The position numbers and the translations under genes are program-made. The notes under the pieces were generated by a model, which was not told the DNA's origin, did no database searches, and saw only the letters and a program-made list of their open reading frames with translations. From Labrenzia sp. VG12 (GTDB lineage: Bacteria; Pseudomonadota; Alphaproteobacteria; Rhizobiales; Stappiaceae), in contig NZ_CP022529.1 of the NCBI RefSeq assembly GCF_002237595.1, positions 3,534,001 to 3,598,000 on the forward strand: a DNA stretch of 64,000 nt, read 5' to 3'. Of the stretch, positions 7,395 to 21,131 are shown piece after piece; position 1 is the first letter of the stretch, and every line of letters starts with the position of its first letter.

Positions 7395-8285
7395 TCAGCC
7401 GGCTTGCTTGAGCGGCCGGTCGGCGGCTTCGGCCAGGATGCGATCGGCGGCCTGTGCTTCGGCAAGCAGCACCGGCCAGGCCGGCACATCGTTGTCCCAT
7501 TCGATCAAGGTTGGCAGCGGCCCGGTTTTCCGGAGCACCAATTCGTAGAGCGCCCAGACAGCCTCGTCGACTTCCCGGTCGTGGGCATCGATCAGCAGCG
7601 GCCGGCCGGCATCGTCGGTGTCGGGCGCATGTCCGCCCAGATGAAGTTCACCGACGGCATCCATCGGGAATTCGGCCAGATAGTCTTCGGCGGAGCGCTC
7701 GTGATTAATGGACGAGACATGGACATTGTTGACGTCGAGCAGCAGCCCGCAGCCGGTCCGACGCGTGATTTCCGTCAGAAAATCGATCTCGCTCATCGTG
7801 CTCTGCGCGAAGGCGACATAGGTCGACGGATTTTCAAGGAGCATGCGCCGGCCGACGGTCTCCTGGACCTCGTCGATATGATCGCAGACCCGCTGGAGCG
7901 TTGTCCCGTCATAGGGCACCGGCAGGAGGTCGTTGTAATAGGTGGTGTCATGGGTCGACCAGGCGAGATGCTCTGAAAAGAGGCCCGGTTGGTAACGCCT
8001 GTTCAATTCGGCAAGACGGGCGAGATGTGCCTTGTCCAGCGGGCCTTCACCGCCGATGGAAAGCCCGACACCGTGCAGGGACAGGGGATAGATCTCGCGA
8101 ATGGCTTCCAGCAGCCGGTGCGGCGCACCGCCCGCCCCCATGTAGTTTTCCGCATGAACTTCGAAAAACCCGAGATCCGCCCGGCTTTCCAGAATTTCGG
8201 GAATGTGCTCGCCCTTCAGTCCCGCGCCTGCCCGCGCAGGCACATCGGCGGGGATGCGGGTCGCGGTCGGGAATTGGGCGGTCAT
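7395..8285 (-). CDS. bufB1: MNIO/DUF692 iron-dependent peptide-modifying enzyme (BufB)
   Basis: MNIO enzymes are TIM-barrel di- or tri-iron oxidases that convert cysteines of a precursor peptide into heterocycles; in the bufferin pathway they form thiooxazoles. The 296-residue product has the family's metal ligands in order: FFEVHAENYMG, LHGVGLSIGG, FSEHLAWS, LLENPSTY, LLLDVNNVHVS, GELHLGGH, DAHDREVD and LIEWD. ATG 8285 is chosen because GGAG stands six bases before it; longer in-frame starts lack one. It lies between the precursor gene bufA (about 100 bases upstream) and bufC. Confidence 0.92.
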   Translation of the reverse strand: MTAQFPTATRIPADVPARAGAGLKGEHIPEILESRADLGFFEVHAENYMGAGGAPHRLLEAIREIYPLSLHGVGLSIGGEGPLDKAHLARLAELNRRYQPGLFSEHLAWSTHDTTYYNDLLPVPYDGTTLQRVCDHIDEVQETVGRRMLLENPSTYVAFAQSTMSEIDFLTEITRRTGCGLLLDVNNVHVSSINHERSAEDYLAEFPMDAVGELHLGGHAPDTDDAGRPLLIDAHDREVDEAVWALYELVLRKTGPLPTLIEWDNDVPAWPVLLAEAQAADRILAEAADRPLKQAG

Positions 8286-8384
8286 TCTGTACTCCGGGTC
8301 GATGACACAGACATCCGGCAGGCGGTTGTTTTCCCGCCTGCCCGAATGGTGTGGCCGCATCTGCGGCCGGGCGACAGGCCCCTA

Positions 8385-8684
8385 TCAGGCTTTCGGCAGG
8401 TCGCGGTCAAGCGCGGTCAGAGAGCCCTTGCGGCCGTCCGGCAAGTCCATGGTCACACAGGTGCCCTTCGGAACGAGGGTCCAGGCATTGCCCTGATAAT
8501 CGACGGTGGACGTACCGGCACATGTGGTGCCCGGGCCCGCGGCACAGTCGTTCTTGCCGGCCAGGGAAACACCATAGCACTTTTCCTTGGCCTGGGCATT
8601 GGCCGGGGCGGTCGTGGACAGGCCTGCAACGGCGGTAGCAACGGCACCTGCGACAATCGCTGCGGTCATAGCCTTCTGCGTCAT
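8385..8684 (-). CDS. bufA1: Bufferin precursor peptide, DUF2282 (BufA)
   Basis: This 99-residue precursor has a Sec-type signal peptide (residues 1-30, AAIVAGAVATAVAGLSTT...ANA) and four cysteines in the mature part at 36, 47, 55 and 76. The first lies in EKCYGVSLAGKNDC, the conserved DUF2282 motif. In Caulobacter the two central cysteines become thiooxazoles and the exported product buffers copper in the periplasm. ATG 8684 is preferred because AGAGGAG stands nearby; upstream codons look non-coding. It is first in the operon A-B-C-D. No SigF-type sigma factor gene is adjacent, unlike in Caulobacter. Confidence 0.92.
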   Translation of the reverse strand: MTQKAMTAAIVAGAVATAVAGLSTTAPANAQAKEKCYGVSLAGKNDCAAGPGTTCAGTSTVDYQGNAWTLVPKGTCVTMDLPDGRKGSLTALDRDLPKA

Positions 8685-9289
8685 TTCGAACTCCTCTGGT
8701 CGAACAATAGATTCAATATCGGCCGCCACCCAATTTCGACTGCGCGGCGCAGTTCGTAATGGAGCATATTGCCGATAAATAGGAAATCAAACGGCTGTGA
8801 CCATTTTGAGAGCAGTTTGTTCAATGTCTTAACAAACGCAAGAATCTTACCCAAAACCGCGCCCAAATGACCATTCCGGACGAATGGAACTTTTTGCGCG
8901 AAACAATTATAATGCGCCCACGCAGAAACACTCTTGCTCCTGGCGGTGAAATCTGTCATGTTCGCGCCGCCTGGAATAGGACAGGGATACTGTCCCAATT
9001 ACTGAAGGGCGCCGGACGGGTCCAAGGGCCGCGGCGGACGTGGTGAACAGGCAGACCATCAGGCGGATCCGGGGAGGATTCGCATAGAGGCGGGACAAGA
9101 TGTCCCGGCAGCGGCAGGGCCGCTGCGTCAATGCGGCGGTTTGTTTTGATGAACCGGCGCGGTTAATACACAACAGAGCCGGGGCAGACGAGCCAGGGTT
9201 CGCCGAGCCGCATTCTTGATGGAATGCGACCCGAACGGAACCGGACGCTTTATGCCACGGTGGCACTGGGGTTAACAGTGAGGGCGCAC
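8685..9289. other. Divergent intergenic region with long, structured gltB leader
   Basis: No gene is convincing in these 605 bases. A perfect TATAAT (8908-8913) with TGGAAC 17 bases upstream (8885-8890) would start a gltB transcript near 8920, giving a leader of about 370 nt. That leader contains hairpins at 8979-8995 (GGACAG/CTGTCC), 9091-9107 (CGGGACA/TGTCCCG), 9108-9126 (GCAGCGGC/GCCGCTGC) and 9152-9164 (AACCG/CGGTT). No known riboswitch or run of regulatory codons was recognised. The bufA promoter must lie near 8690-8850 on the minus strand, but no clear element is visible. Confidence 0.5.
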
Positions 9290-14023
<4,734 letters not shown>

Positions 14024-14111
14024 CCCCGGCACTTGAACAACAGGGCTCTCGGCCGGACTGGCCGGCCGATCGAGCCACCTTGTGAACGAGATTAGTTATG
14101 AGGAGGTCACC

Positions 14112-15542
14112 TTGGGCAAGGTAACCGGTTTTCTGGAAATCGATCGGCAGGAACAGAAGTATCAGCCTGCATCCGACCGTATTCGCCATTTCCGCGAGTT
14201 CACCATTCCGCTGAACGATCAGGAAGTCGCCAACCAGGCGGCCCGCTGCATGGATTGCGGCATTCCGTTCTGTCACGGCCCGACCGGCTGCCCGGTCAAC
14301 AACCAGATCCCGGACTGGAACGACCTGGTCTTCCAGGGCGACTGGGACCTGGCGCTGCGGAACCTGCACTCCACCAACAACTTCCCGGAGTTCACCGGCC
14401 GCATTTGCCCGGCCCCCTGCGAGGAAGCCTGCACGCTGAACCTGGAAGACATTCCGGTCAACATCAAGAGCGTGGAACAGGCGATTGCCGACAAGGGCTG
14501 GGAGCAGGGCTGGATCGTGCCCGAGCCGTCCGCGACCAAGACCGGCAAGGCCGTGGCCATCATCGGCTCCGGCCCGGCCGGCATGGCCGCTGCCCAGCAG
14601 CTCGCCCGCGCCGGCCACACGGTGCATGTCTACGAGCGCGAGCCGAAGGCCGGTGGCCTGCTGCGCTACGGCATTCCCGATTTCAAGATGGAAAAGCACT
14701 ACATCGACAAGCGCGTGAGCCAAATGGAAGCCGAGGGTGTGACTTTCCATTATGGCGTCAATGTCGGTGTCACCGTCAGCATGGAAGAACTGACCGAACG
14801 CCACGACGCCGTGATCCTGTGCGCCGGCGCCGAGCGCCCGCGTGATCCGGGCGTCGAGGGCATGGAGATGGAAGGCTGCCACTGGGCCATGCCGTATCTC
14901 GTACAGCAGAACCGCCGCGTCGGCGGCGAGCCGGAAGGCGACGAAGCGCCGATCTGGGCAGGTGGCAAACATGTCGTCGTCATCGGTGGCGGCGACACGG
15001 CCTCCGACTGCGTCGGCACCGCGTTCCGCCAGGGCGCGCTGTCCGTGACCCAGCTCGATATCCGGCCGATCCCGCCGCTGAAGGAAGACAAGATGACCGT
15101 CTGGCCATACTGGCCGACGAAATTCCGCACCTCTTCCAGCCAGGCGGAGGGCGCTGAGCGCGAATTCTCCGCAGCCACCCTTGGTCTCGTCGGCGAAGAC
15201 GGCAAGGTGGAAGGCGTCAAATGCGCCCGCGTTGACGAAAAACGCCGCCCGATCGAAGGCACCGAGTTCATCCTGCGCGCCGATCTCGTGCTGGCCGCCA
15301 TCGGCTTCTCCGGCCCGCTGCTCGATACTTACGTTGCCGAAGCCGGTGACAGTCTGGAACTGGACGGCCGCACCAACGTCAAGGCCAACACCGACGACTA
15401 CAAGACCTCGATCGACAAGGTCTTTGCCGCCGGTGACGTCCGCAAGGGCCAGTCTCTGGTTGTCTGGGCCATCCGCGAAGGCCGCCAGGCCGCCCGTGCC
15501 GTCGATCTTTACCTGACCGGCGAAACAGACCTGCCGCGATAA
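14112..15542 (+). CDS. gltD: Glutamate synthase small subunit
   Basis: GltD passes electrons from NADPH through FAD and 4Fe-4S clusters to GltB. The 476-residue product starts GKVTGFLEIDRQ, the family N-terminus, then has the clustered cysteines ARCMDCGIPFCH...GCPVNN and CPAPCEEAC for the Fe-S centres, an FAD-binding GSGPAGMAAAQQLA segment, and a second nucleotide-binding fold GGGDTASDC. TTG 14112 is the start: AGGAGG (14101-14106) stands five bases before it, and the usual GltD N-terminus begins exactly there; the upstream GTG at 14082 would place the ribosome-binding site inside the gene. A terminator follows. Confidence 0.95.
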   Translation: MGKVTGFLEIDRQEQKYQPASDRIRHFREFTIPLNDQEVANQAARCMDCGIPFCHGPTGCPVNNQIPDWNDLVFQGDWDLALRNLHSTNNFPEFTGRICPAPCEEACTLNLEDIPVNIKSVEQAIADKGWEQGWIVPEPSATKTGKAVAIIGSGPAGMAAAQQLARAGHTVHVYEREPKAGGLLRYGIPDFKMEKHYIDKRVSQMEAEGVTFHYGVNVGVTVSMEELTERHDAVILCAGAERPRDPGVEGMEMEGCHWAMPYLVQQNRRVGGEPEGDEAPIWAGGKHVVVIGGGDTASDCVGTAFRQGALSVTQLDIRPIPPLKEDKMTVWPYWPTKFRTSSSQAEGAEREFSAATLGLVGEDGKVEGVKCARVDEKRRPIEGTEFILRADLVLAAIGFSGPLLDTYVAEAGDSLELDGRTNVKANTDDYKTSIDKVFAAGDVRKGQSLVVWAIREGRQAARAVDLYLTGETDLPR

Positions 15543-15566
15543 GACATTTGCCAGACATTACAAGGA

Positions 15567-15595
15567 AGCCGCCGGCTCACGCTGGCGGCTTTTTC
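15567..15595 (+). terminator. Rho-independent terminator of gltBD
   Basis: AGCCGCCGGC (15567-15576) pairs with GCTGGCGGCT (15581-15590) through one wobble around the loop TCAC, followed by TTTTCTTTTT. Confidence 0.88.
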
Positions 15596-15617
15596 TTTTT
15601 CTAAGGATTGAGCAACG

Positions 15618-16886
15618 TCACTGCCCGGGCGGGCGAATCGTGACCGAGATCCGTGTCCCCACACCCTTCGGAGCCACCGGAGCCTCCGAAAGCGGGCCAC
15701 GCAACCCCGGAACGTCCAGGACCGGCACATCGTCCGTTTCGACGGCCACCGCCTCCGGCATTTGCGGGTTGTCCACCCGGCCTCGCATGGGCTGTAGCGG
15801 CTCGCCCTGAACGAAGAAACGGTAGGCGCGGCTCTTCGGGTCCATGGACCGCTCGTCCTCGCCCCCCATGAGGAGCGCCTCCGGCGATGTGGTCCGGCCC
15901 GTCAGAACGATGAAATTCGGATCATCCTCGACCCCTTCAAAGGCAAGTCCGCCATAGCTGCCGAGAAGGCGTAACAGCTCGCGTTCGACGAAAAAGGCGA
16001 CTTTCCGGTATCCGTCCCAGGTAAAACCGATACGGTCACCGGTTCGAAGCCGCGCATTTTTGCCGTCGACATTCGGGCCGAAGGAAGAATAGCTGCCGTC
16101 CTGGGCCAGAAAGATGTCCCAGATGTCAACGTAGCGCACCCGCCGGTCTGCCGCTGCTGTTTCGTAAATCGAATTCAGCTGCGTGAAGTCCGCGTTGATG
16201 AGCTTGTTGTTGGTGGGCGGCAGACCGGCCCAGACAAGCGGCTTCTTCTCCTGGCGAACAACGCGCACCAGGGCGTTCACCTTGCTGCGATAGGTTTCCA
16301 GCCACTCCTCGGTCATGAACTCGACCGGCGGGTCGCCCGGGAAAGTCTTGCTCAGGTCGCGTTGCCCGATCATGACGACAACGGCCTTCACGTCCCCGCC
16401 GCGAATTTTGGAGAGGACATCAGTTGCCCAGTCCGGCGGTGTCTCTCCTGTAAAGCCGGCCTTGTCCTGCGTGACGGGCTCAACCCGGATATGGGGCTTG
16501 TCGGCGAGCATGAATTTCAGCCCGTCCGCGACACCGCGCGCCATCCGGTCGCCAACCACGACGATCAGGCCGGCGTCCGGGTCCTTCGGCACGCTTTCAA
16601 ACTTGGGCGGCGCACCGGCAGGACGGCTCACCTTCGGACGTTGCTGGGTTTTGGGCTGTTTCTTGTTGCGTCGCTCACCACCGAACAGGCGTTGCAGAGG
16701 CGCAAACGGATTGAAGCCCCGGAACGGGCCGTTCTGTGCAACGACGATTTCCTGATCGGGGATCGTTTGCGCCAGGGCAAGATCCATCGGCTCGGCCAGC
16801 AAGGCAAAGGCAAGCACGGCAGCAGCACATCGCGCCGTTTTTGCCCTGCTCTTCAAGCTGCTTGCCTGCCGCTTTGGAATGCGCAC
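15618..16886 (-). CDS. Periplasmic DUF459 / SGNH-like protein, catalytic residues apparently lost
   Basis: The 422-residue protein has a signal peptide (residues ~1-40, AAAVLAFALLAEPMDLALAQ), a proline- and lysine-rich linker, and then an SGNH-type domain (~105-325) of the DUF459 group. The usual nucleophile block GDS reads GDRMARG, the Asn block (GxND) reads IGQRDLS, and the C-terminal DxxH block reads TWDGYRK. Ser, Asn and His therefore all seem replaced, so esterase activity is doubtful and binding of cell-wall polymer is more plausible. It lies just upstream of a lytic transglycosylase gene transcribed in the same direction (36 bases apart), consistent with an envelope role. Confidence 0.75.
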   Translation of the reverse strand: MRIPKRQASSLKSRAKTARCAAAVLAFALLAEPMDLALAQTIPDQEIVVAQNGPFRGFNPFAPLQRLFGGERRNKKQPKTQQRPKVSRPAGAPPKFESVPKDPDAGLIVVVGDRMARGVADGLKFMLADKPHIRVEPVTQDKAGFTGETPPDWATDVLSKIRGGDVKAVVVMIGQRDLSKTFPGDPPVEFMTEEWLETYRSKVNALVRVVRQEKKPLVWAGLPPTNNKLINADFTQLNSIYETAAADRRVRYVDIWDIFLAQDGSYSSFGPNVDGKNARLRTGDRIGFTWDGYRKVAFFVERELLRLLGSYGGLAFEGVEDDPNFIVLTGRTTSPEALLMGGEDERSMDPKSRAYRFFVQGEPLQPMRGRVDNPQMPEAVAVETDDVPVLDVPGLRGPLSEAPVAPKGVGTRISVTIRPPGQ

Positions 16887-16922
16887 TCGCGGGTCCTCAA
16901 TGAAGCTCTCTTCAGCCCGAGT

Positions 16923-18209
16923 TTAGCTGCCGAGTTTCAACCGCGCCAGCAAAACCACGGAGGCATACCCGTCCGGTATCATGCCGCGCGACTTCTGATA
17001 GGCACGAATACCGCGCCGCGTTGCCGGACCGATCTTGCCATCCGCGGCGCCAACCGAGAATCCGTGCCGGTTCAGGAGCGACTGCAGTTCTGCGGTCTCC
17101 GACCGGGTCAGCGGCAGATGTTCCCGCGACCAGTCTCCCGCGAGCGGTCCACCGCCGATGATCCGATCTGCAAGATGCCCGACCGCCAACGCGTAAGCCG
17201 TGGCGTTGTTGTAACGCTTGATGACATAGAAATTGCGCAGCATCAGGAAAGCCGGGCCGCTGGCACCGGCCGGCAGCACCAGGATGCCCTTGTCAGACGG
17301 GCGCGGGAAACCCCTGCCATTGGAGCGGCGCACGCCATAACGGCTCCACTCGCCAAGCGTCAGCGTCTTGTCGCCATCGGCCAGATGATAGTCGAACCCG
17401 GCCGGCAGCTTGACTTCGTATCCCCAGGTCTTGCCGGTCTGCCAACCATGCTTTTTCAGATAATTGGCCGTCGAGGCCAGAGCATCGGGGATAGAAGTCC
17501 AGATGTCGCGGCGGCCGTCGCCATTATAGTCGGCGGCATAGGCTTTCCAGCTGGAAGGCATGAACTGGGTGTGCCCCATGGCGCCTGCCCAGGATCCTTC
17601 CATGTCGTTGAAACGGACATGGCCCGCCTGCACGATGGCCAGCGCGGTGAGGAGTTCCTTCTGCCAGAAGCTCTTGCGGCGCGGGGCCGCGTAGGCAAGC
17701 GTTGCCAGAGCCTGGATGACATTGTGCCGGCCCATGAAGCCGCCATAGTTGGTCTCCATGCCCCAGATCGCTAGCACCGCCTCACGGTCCACGCCGTATC
17801 TGGCTTCAATCTGCTTCAAGACCGGACCATATTCGCGCAGCATCTCGCGGCCCTTTTCGACCCGCGTATCGGAGACGGCGCTGTCCAGATATTCCCAGAT
17901 CGGCTTGACGAACTCGGACTGCTTGTTCATCAGCCGGATCGTGTCGTCATCCGGCTTCATGCCGGTAAAGACAGCATTGTAGGTCTGCGCCGAAATGCCC
18001 GCAGCCTGGGCTTTTGGCCAAAAGCCCCGGACAAACTTGTCGAAACCCGGATCGGCCTGGGACGGCGCGGTCAGGCCGATGAGCGCCATCATCCAGAGGA
18101 TGGCGCACAGTCCCACGGTCCGCACCAAGCGGAACGGCGATTTCACAGAGGGTCCAGAAAAGGGCAAAGACATCATTCTGTCAGCAGTCCGTTGCACAAC
18201 ATTACGCAT
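16923..18209 (-). CDS. Lytic murein transglycosylase, MltB type with PG-binding domain
   Basis: The enzyme cleaves peptidoglycan between MurNAc and GlcNAc, leaving 1,6-anhydro ends. The 428-residue product has a signal peptide (hydrophobic LVRTVGLCAILWMMALIGL, with likely cleavage after APSQA), an SLT_2/MltB catalytic domain with WGMETNYG (catalytic Glu), AGAMGHTQFMPSSW and DIWTSIPDALASTANYL, and a C-terminal peptidoglycan-binding domain (LQSLLNRHGF...DGKIGPATRRGIRAYQ). No lipobox is seen, so it is soluble periplasmic. ATG 18209 is chosen for the AAGGAGG five bases before it. It probably shares a transcript with the DUF459 gene downstream. Confidence 0.92.
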   Translation of the reverse strand: MRNVVQRTADRMMSLPFSGPSVKSPFRLVRTVGLCAILWMMALIGLTAPSQADPGFDKFVRGFWPKAQAAGISAQTYNAVFTGMKPDDDTIRLMNKQSEFVKPIWEYLDSAVSDTRVEKGREMLREYGPVLKQIEARYGVDREAVLAIWGMETNYGGFMGRHNVIQALATLAYAAPRRKSFWQKELLTALAIVQAGHVRFNDMEGSWAGAMGHTQFMPSSWKAYAADYNGDGRRDIWTSIPDALASTANYLKKHGWQTGKTWGYEVKLPAGFDYHLADGDKTLTLGEWSRYGVRRSNGRGFPRPSDKGILVLPAGASGPAFLMLRNFYVIKRYNNATAYALAVGHLADRIIGGGPLAGDWSREHLPLTRSETAELQSLLNRHGFSVGAADGKIGPATRRGIRAYQKSRGMIPDGYASVVLLARLKLGS

Positions 18210-18285
18210 TAGGGCCTCCTTGACGCCCAATTTCGTGTCTGTTCTGCCCCCGCCCATGAATGGTCTAGCTTTGGTTACTGTATAG

Positions 18286-19755
18286 TTAATGACGGAACCG
18301 AAGCCCGGCTTCAATAGCGTTTTCCGTATAATCGCTGCCGTCCTGCGAACTGTCGAAGCGGCGATGGGTGTAATCCGCCGTCAATGCCACATTCTGTGTC
18401 AGGGCGAAGGTGACCCCGCCGAAGCCGGTCAACGTGTTTTCTTCAATGTCGGCACCTTCATAGGTCCGATAGCTGTAGCCGAGCCCGGTTTCCGCGACCA
18501 GGCGATCACTGAAGCCATGGGCAAGCCTCAGATCCCCCGAATAGATGATCGACCCGCTCGCTCCGTCAATATCTGTTGAGGAAAAACTTGTGCCAAGGCC
18601 AGCCGTCACGGTGGTCAAGCGGCTGGGGGACCAGACAAGAGACCCGTCGAGCACCAGGCCCGTCAAGGCATCCAGGCGGCTGTCCTCGATGTCCTCGATG
18701 CGCCAGCCCACCCCAAGTTCGCCGGTAATCTTCGGTCCGGACGCAATGGTCACACCACCGCGCAGCTGATAACCGTTGGCGTCACGTTTTTCGCACAGGC
18801 TGTCGCTGCAGGTCTGGTCATAGCGCCTCAGCAGCAGCGAGCCTTCGACAAAGGGCGAAATCACGCTGTCGGTGTTTCCATCCAGACGCAGACTGGCGGA
18901 ATAGAGCGTATTGTCCCGGCCACTTTGCGAGGAACCGCCATCGGTCGTGTAGATGTTTCGATCCACACCCAGCGACGCTGTCGCCGCAACAATGCCGACG
19001 GCCCGCGTGGCACTCAGATCGCCCGAGATCTCCTGGTTGTGATCCGTGCCCGATGAGGTCGATTCCGCGCTGCCATCTTCCTCGCGCGTATAAGAATAGG
19101 CAAGACTGGTGGTCACCCGGGTGGCCTCGCTGATGTCCAGCCGCAGGTTTGCCGCCGCGAAAACCGAAGCGTCGTCATCGTCGGAATTGCCCGGATACCC
19201 TGTATAGGTGCCACGCAGGGAGACGTCGAACTGGTGCCGCGACCAGTCGGACGTCAAGGAAAGGTCCGGAGAGATCCTGTAGAGGCTTCCCGATGAGCCT
19301 GAGGACGAACGGGCCGTGTTGTCCGTATAGCCCCCGGTGACCGTGACCTGTGGCGTGAAGGTGAACGACCCGAGACGGATGCCGTCAGCAGCATCAAATG
19401 TGGTGTCTCCGCCGAAAACACTGTCATCAATCCCGGAACCATTCAAAGGAACGGCTCTGCCGACGGCCGCGATCCGGTCGGAGAAGGGCCGCACCGGCGT
19501 GACCCTGCCATTGGTGCCGAGCCCGCTCGAGCCTGTCTCCGCCGCGGCGGAATTGAGCGTTGAACGCAGGGAAAAGACGTTGGCCTGTGTCGGATTCGGA
19601 TCAGCTGCGTCAGCAGCCTGATCGGACGTGTCTTCAGCATTAAGAGGGCTGTCCGCGTCGGAACTGCCACGCAAGTCTCCCAAGGCTGTCTGAGCAGCAG
19701 AGGGCGTGGTTTGCAACGCGGCAAAACACAGCAGCAATGGCAAAAGGCGGTGCAT
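18286..19755 (-). CDS. Outer-membrane beta-barrel protein
   Basis: The 489-residue protein has a signal peptide (MHRLLPLLLCFAALQTTPSAAQ), a low-complexity Ser/Asp-rich stretch to about residue 130, and then regularly alternating strands separated by acidic turns. It ends GLRFRH, close to the aromatic C-terminal signature of outer-membrane proteins. The barrel resembles BBP2/DUF2320-type proteins found beside capsule or lipopolysaccharide genes. It contains one cysteine pair (CSDSLC). Function is unknown; a surface-polysaccharide secretion or porin-like role is possible given kdsD on the other side. It faces away from kdsD, with about 200 bases between. Confidence 0.72.
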   Translation of the reverse strand: MHRLLPLLLCFAALQTTPSAAQTALGDLRGSSDADSPLNAEDTSDQAADAADPNPTQANVFSLRSTLNSAAAETGSSGLGTNGRVTPVRPFSDRIAAVGRAVPLNGSGIDDSVFGGDTTFDAADGIRLGSFTFTPQVTVTGGYTDNTARSSSGSSGSLYRISPDLSLTSDWSRHQFDVSLRGTYTGYPGNSDDDDASVFAAANLRLDISEATRVTTSLAYSYTREEDGSAESTSSGTDHNQEISGDLSATRAVGIVAATASLGVDRNIYTTDGGSSQSGRDNTLYSASLRLDGNTDSVISPFVEGSLLLRRYDQTCSDSLCEKRDANGYQLRGGVTIASGPKITGELGVGWRIEDIEDSRLDALTGLVLDGSLVWSPSRLTTVTAGLGTSFSSTDIDGASGSIIYSGDLRLAHGFSDRLVAETGLGYSYRTYEGADIEENTLTGFGGVTFALTQNVALTADYTHRRFDSSQDGSDYTENAIEAGLRFRH

Positions 19756-19957
19756 GGACTTCCGGAACCAGTCGACGTCGTAGTCCCACCAAACTGAACA
19801 AGCTTGGTTAATGCTTCGTTTCTTTTTTGCAAATTGGCAGTTACATGGTGTTACATAAAGTCAGGCATTCTAATCGATTTAATCGATCACGGGTTCTTGA
19901 TCCCGTTGAGCGTCTGGCCTAGAGCTGATCCATCAAAAACAAAAAAGTTTTAAGATC

Positions 19958-20971
19958 ATGGCAATCTTCCAGTCCGACCTCGCTTCCGAAGAAGAGTTCG
20001 ACATGACTTCCCAATCGCTCGTGTCTGCCGAACGCACCCTTGAAACGGAGATTGCTGGCCTGAGTGCAGTGCGCACAGCGTTGAAAAACGGCCTTGCAAC
20101 GCCATTTCAACAGACCTGTGAGCTGATCCAGAACAGCACGGGCCGCGTGATTGTGACCGGCATCGGCAAAAGCGGACACATCGGCACCAAGATTGCCGCG
20201 AGCCTAGCGTCCACGGGCACGCCCTCCTTCTTTGTTCACGCCAGCGAAGCCAGCCATGGCGATCTTGGCATGATCACGGAAGACGACGTGGTCCTGGCCC
20301 TCTCCTGGTCCGGTGAAACCCAGGAACTGGCCGGAATTGTCAGCTACACGCGTCGCTTCAAGGTCCCGCTCGTCGCCATCACGTCACGCGAGGACAGCAC
20401 CCTCGGCCGTGCGTCGGACATCGTCATGAAACTGCCGAGCGTCACGGAAGCCTGTCCGCATGGACTGGCGCCGACAACATCGGCATTGATTCAGCTCGCG
20501 ATCGGCGACGCTCTGGCCGTCGCCCTCCTGGAAAGCCGCAGCTTTACCGCACAGGACTTCCGTATTTTCCATCCGGGCGGCCGGTTGGGTGCCAGCCTGA
20601 AGGTTGCCAAGGACATCATGCATTCCGGTGACCGCATGCCGCTTGTCTCGGCCAGCACGCCGATGAGCGAGGGCATCGTGCTGATGACCCAGCGAGGCTT
20701 CGGCGTTCTTGGCGTCACGGACGAATTGCGCCAACTGACAGGCATCATCACGGATGGTGACTTGCGGCGGCACGTTTCTTCCAATCTCCTGGAGAAGACG
20801 GCTGGCGAGATCATGACCCAATCGCCCAAGACCGTTTCCACCGACACCTTGTCCGCTTCGATCCTGGAACTGGTCAACAGCCTGTCGATCACCTCGGTGT
20901 TTGTCGTTGAAGACGGACGCCCCGTTGGCATCGTGCATCTGCACGACCTGCTGCGGATCGGCGCCGCCTGA
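19958..20971 (+). CDS. kdsD: Arabinose-5-phosphate isomerase
   Basis: KdsD converts ribulose-5-phosphate to arabinose-5-phosphate, the first step toward Kdo for lipopolysaccharide or capsule. The 337-residue product has an SIS domain (GIGKSGHIGTKIAAS, SWSGETQEL, EACPHGLAPTTSAL) followed by two CBS domains (~215-335, IMHSGDRMPLV... and IMTQSPKTVSTDT...). The length is standard. The start is uncertain: ATG 19958 has no obvious ribosome-binding site, and ATG 20003 (MTSQSL) follows a weak GAAGAAG. No other Kdo genes are adjacent, and a paralogue elsewhere is possible. Confidence 0.9.
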   Translation: MAIFQSDLASEEEFDMTSQSLVSAERTLETEIAGLSAVRTALKNGLATPFQQTCELIQNSTGRVIVTGIGKSGHIGTKIAASLASTGTPSFFVHASEASHGDLGMITEDDVVLALSWSGETQELAGIVSYTRRFKVPLVAITSREDSTLGRASDIVMKLPSVTEACPHGLAPTTSALIQLAIGDALAVALLESRSFTAQDFRIFHPGGRLGASLKVAKDIMHSGDRMPLVSASTPMSEGIVLMTQRGFGVLGVTDELRQLTGIITDGDLRRHVSSNLLEKTAGEIMTQSPKTVSTDTLSASILELVNSLSITSVFVVEDGRPVGIVHLHDLLRIGAA

Positions 20972-21131
20972 AAACGCGGACAACACGATCACAATCACGT
21001 CACGCCGGCGGAAATTCGTTACGATCCGGTGCTGAAATCCTTCGGCATTAGGATTTGATTAGCCATAAGCCTCTTACACTGCCCCAAAGTTTACTTGGCT
21101 CGACAGCCACAGACCTTGGTGTGTGTACAGA

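Noticed and set aside
8685..8900. SigF (GTAACC-type) promoter for bufA
   Set aside because: The -35 sequence known from Caulobacter was looked for on the minus strand and not seen.
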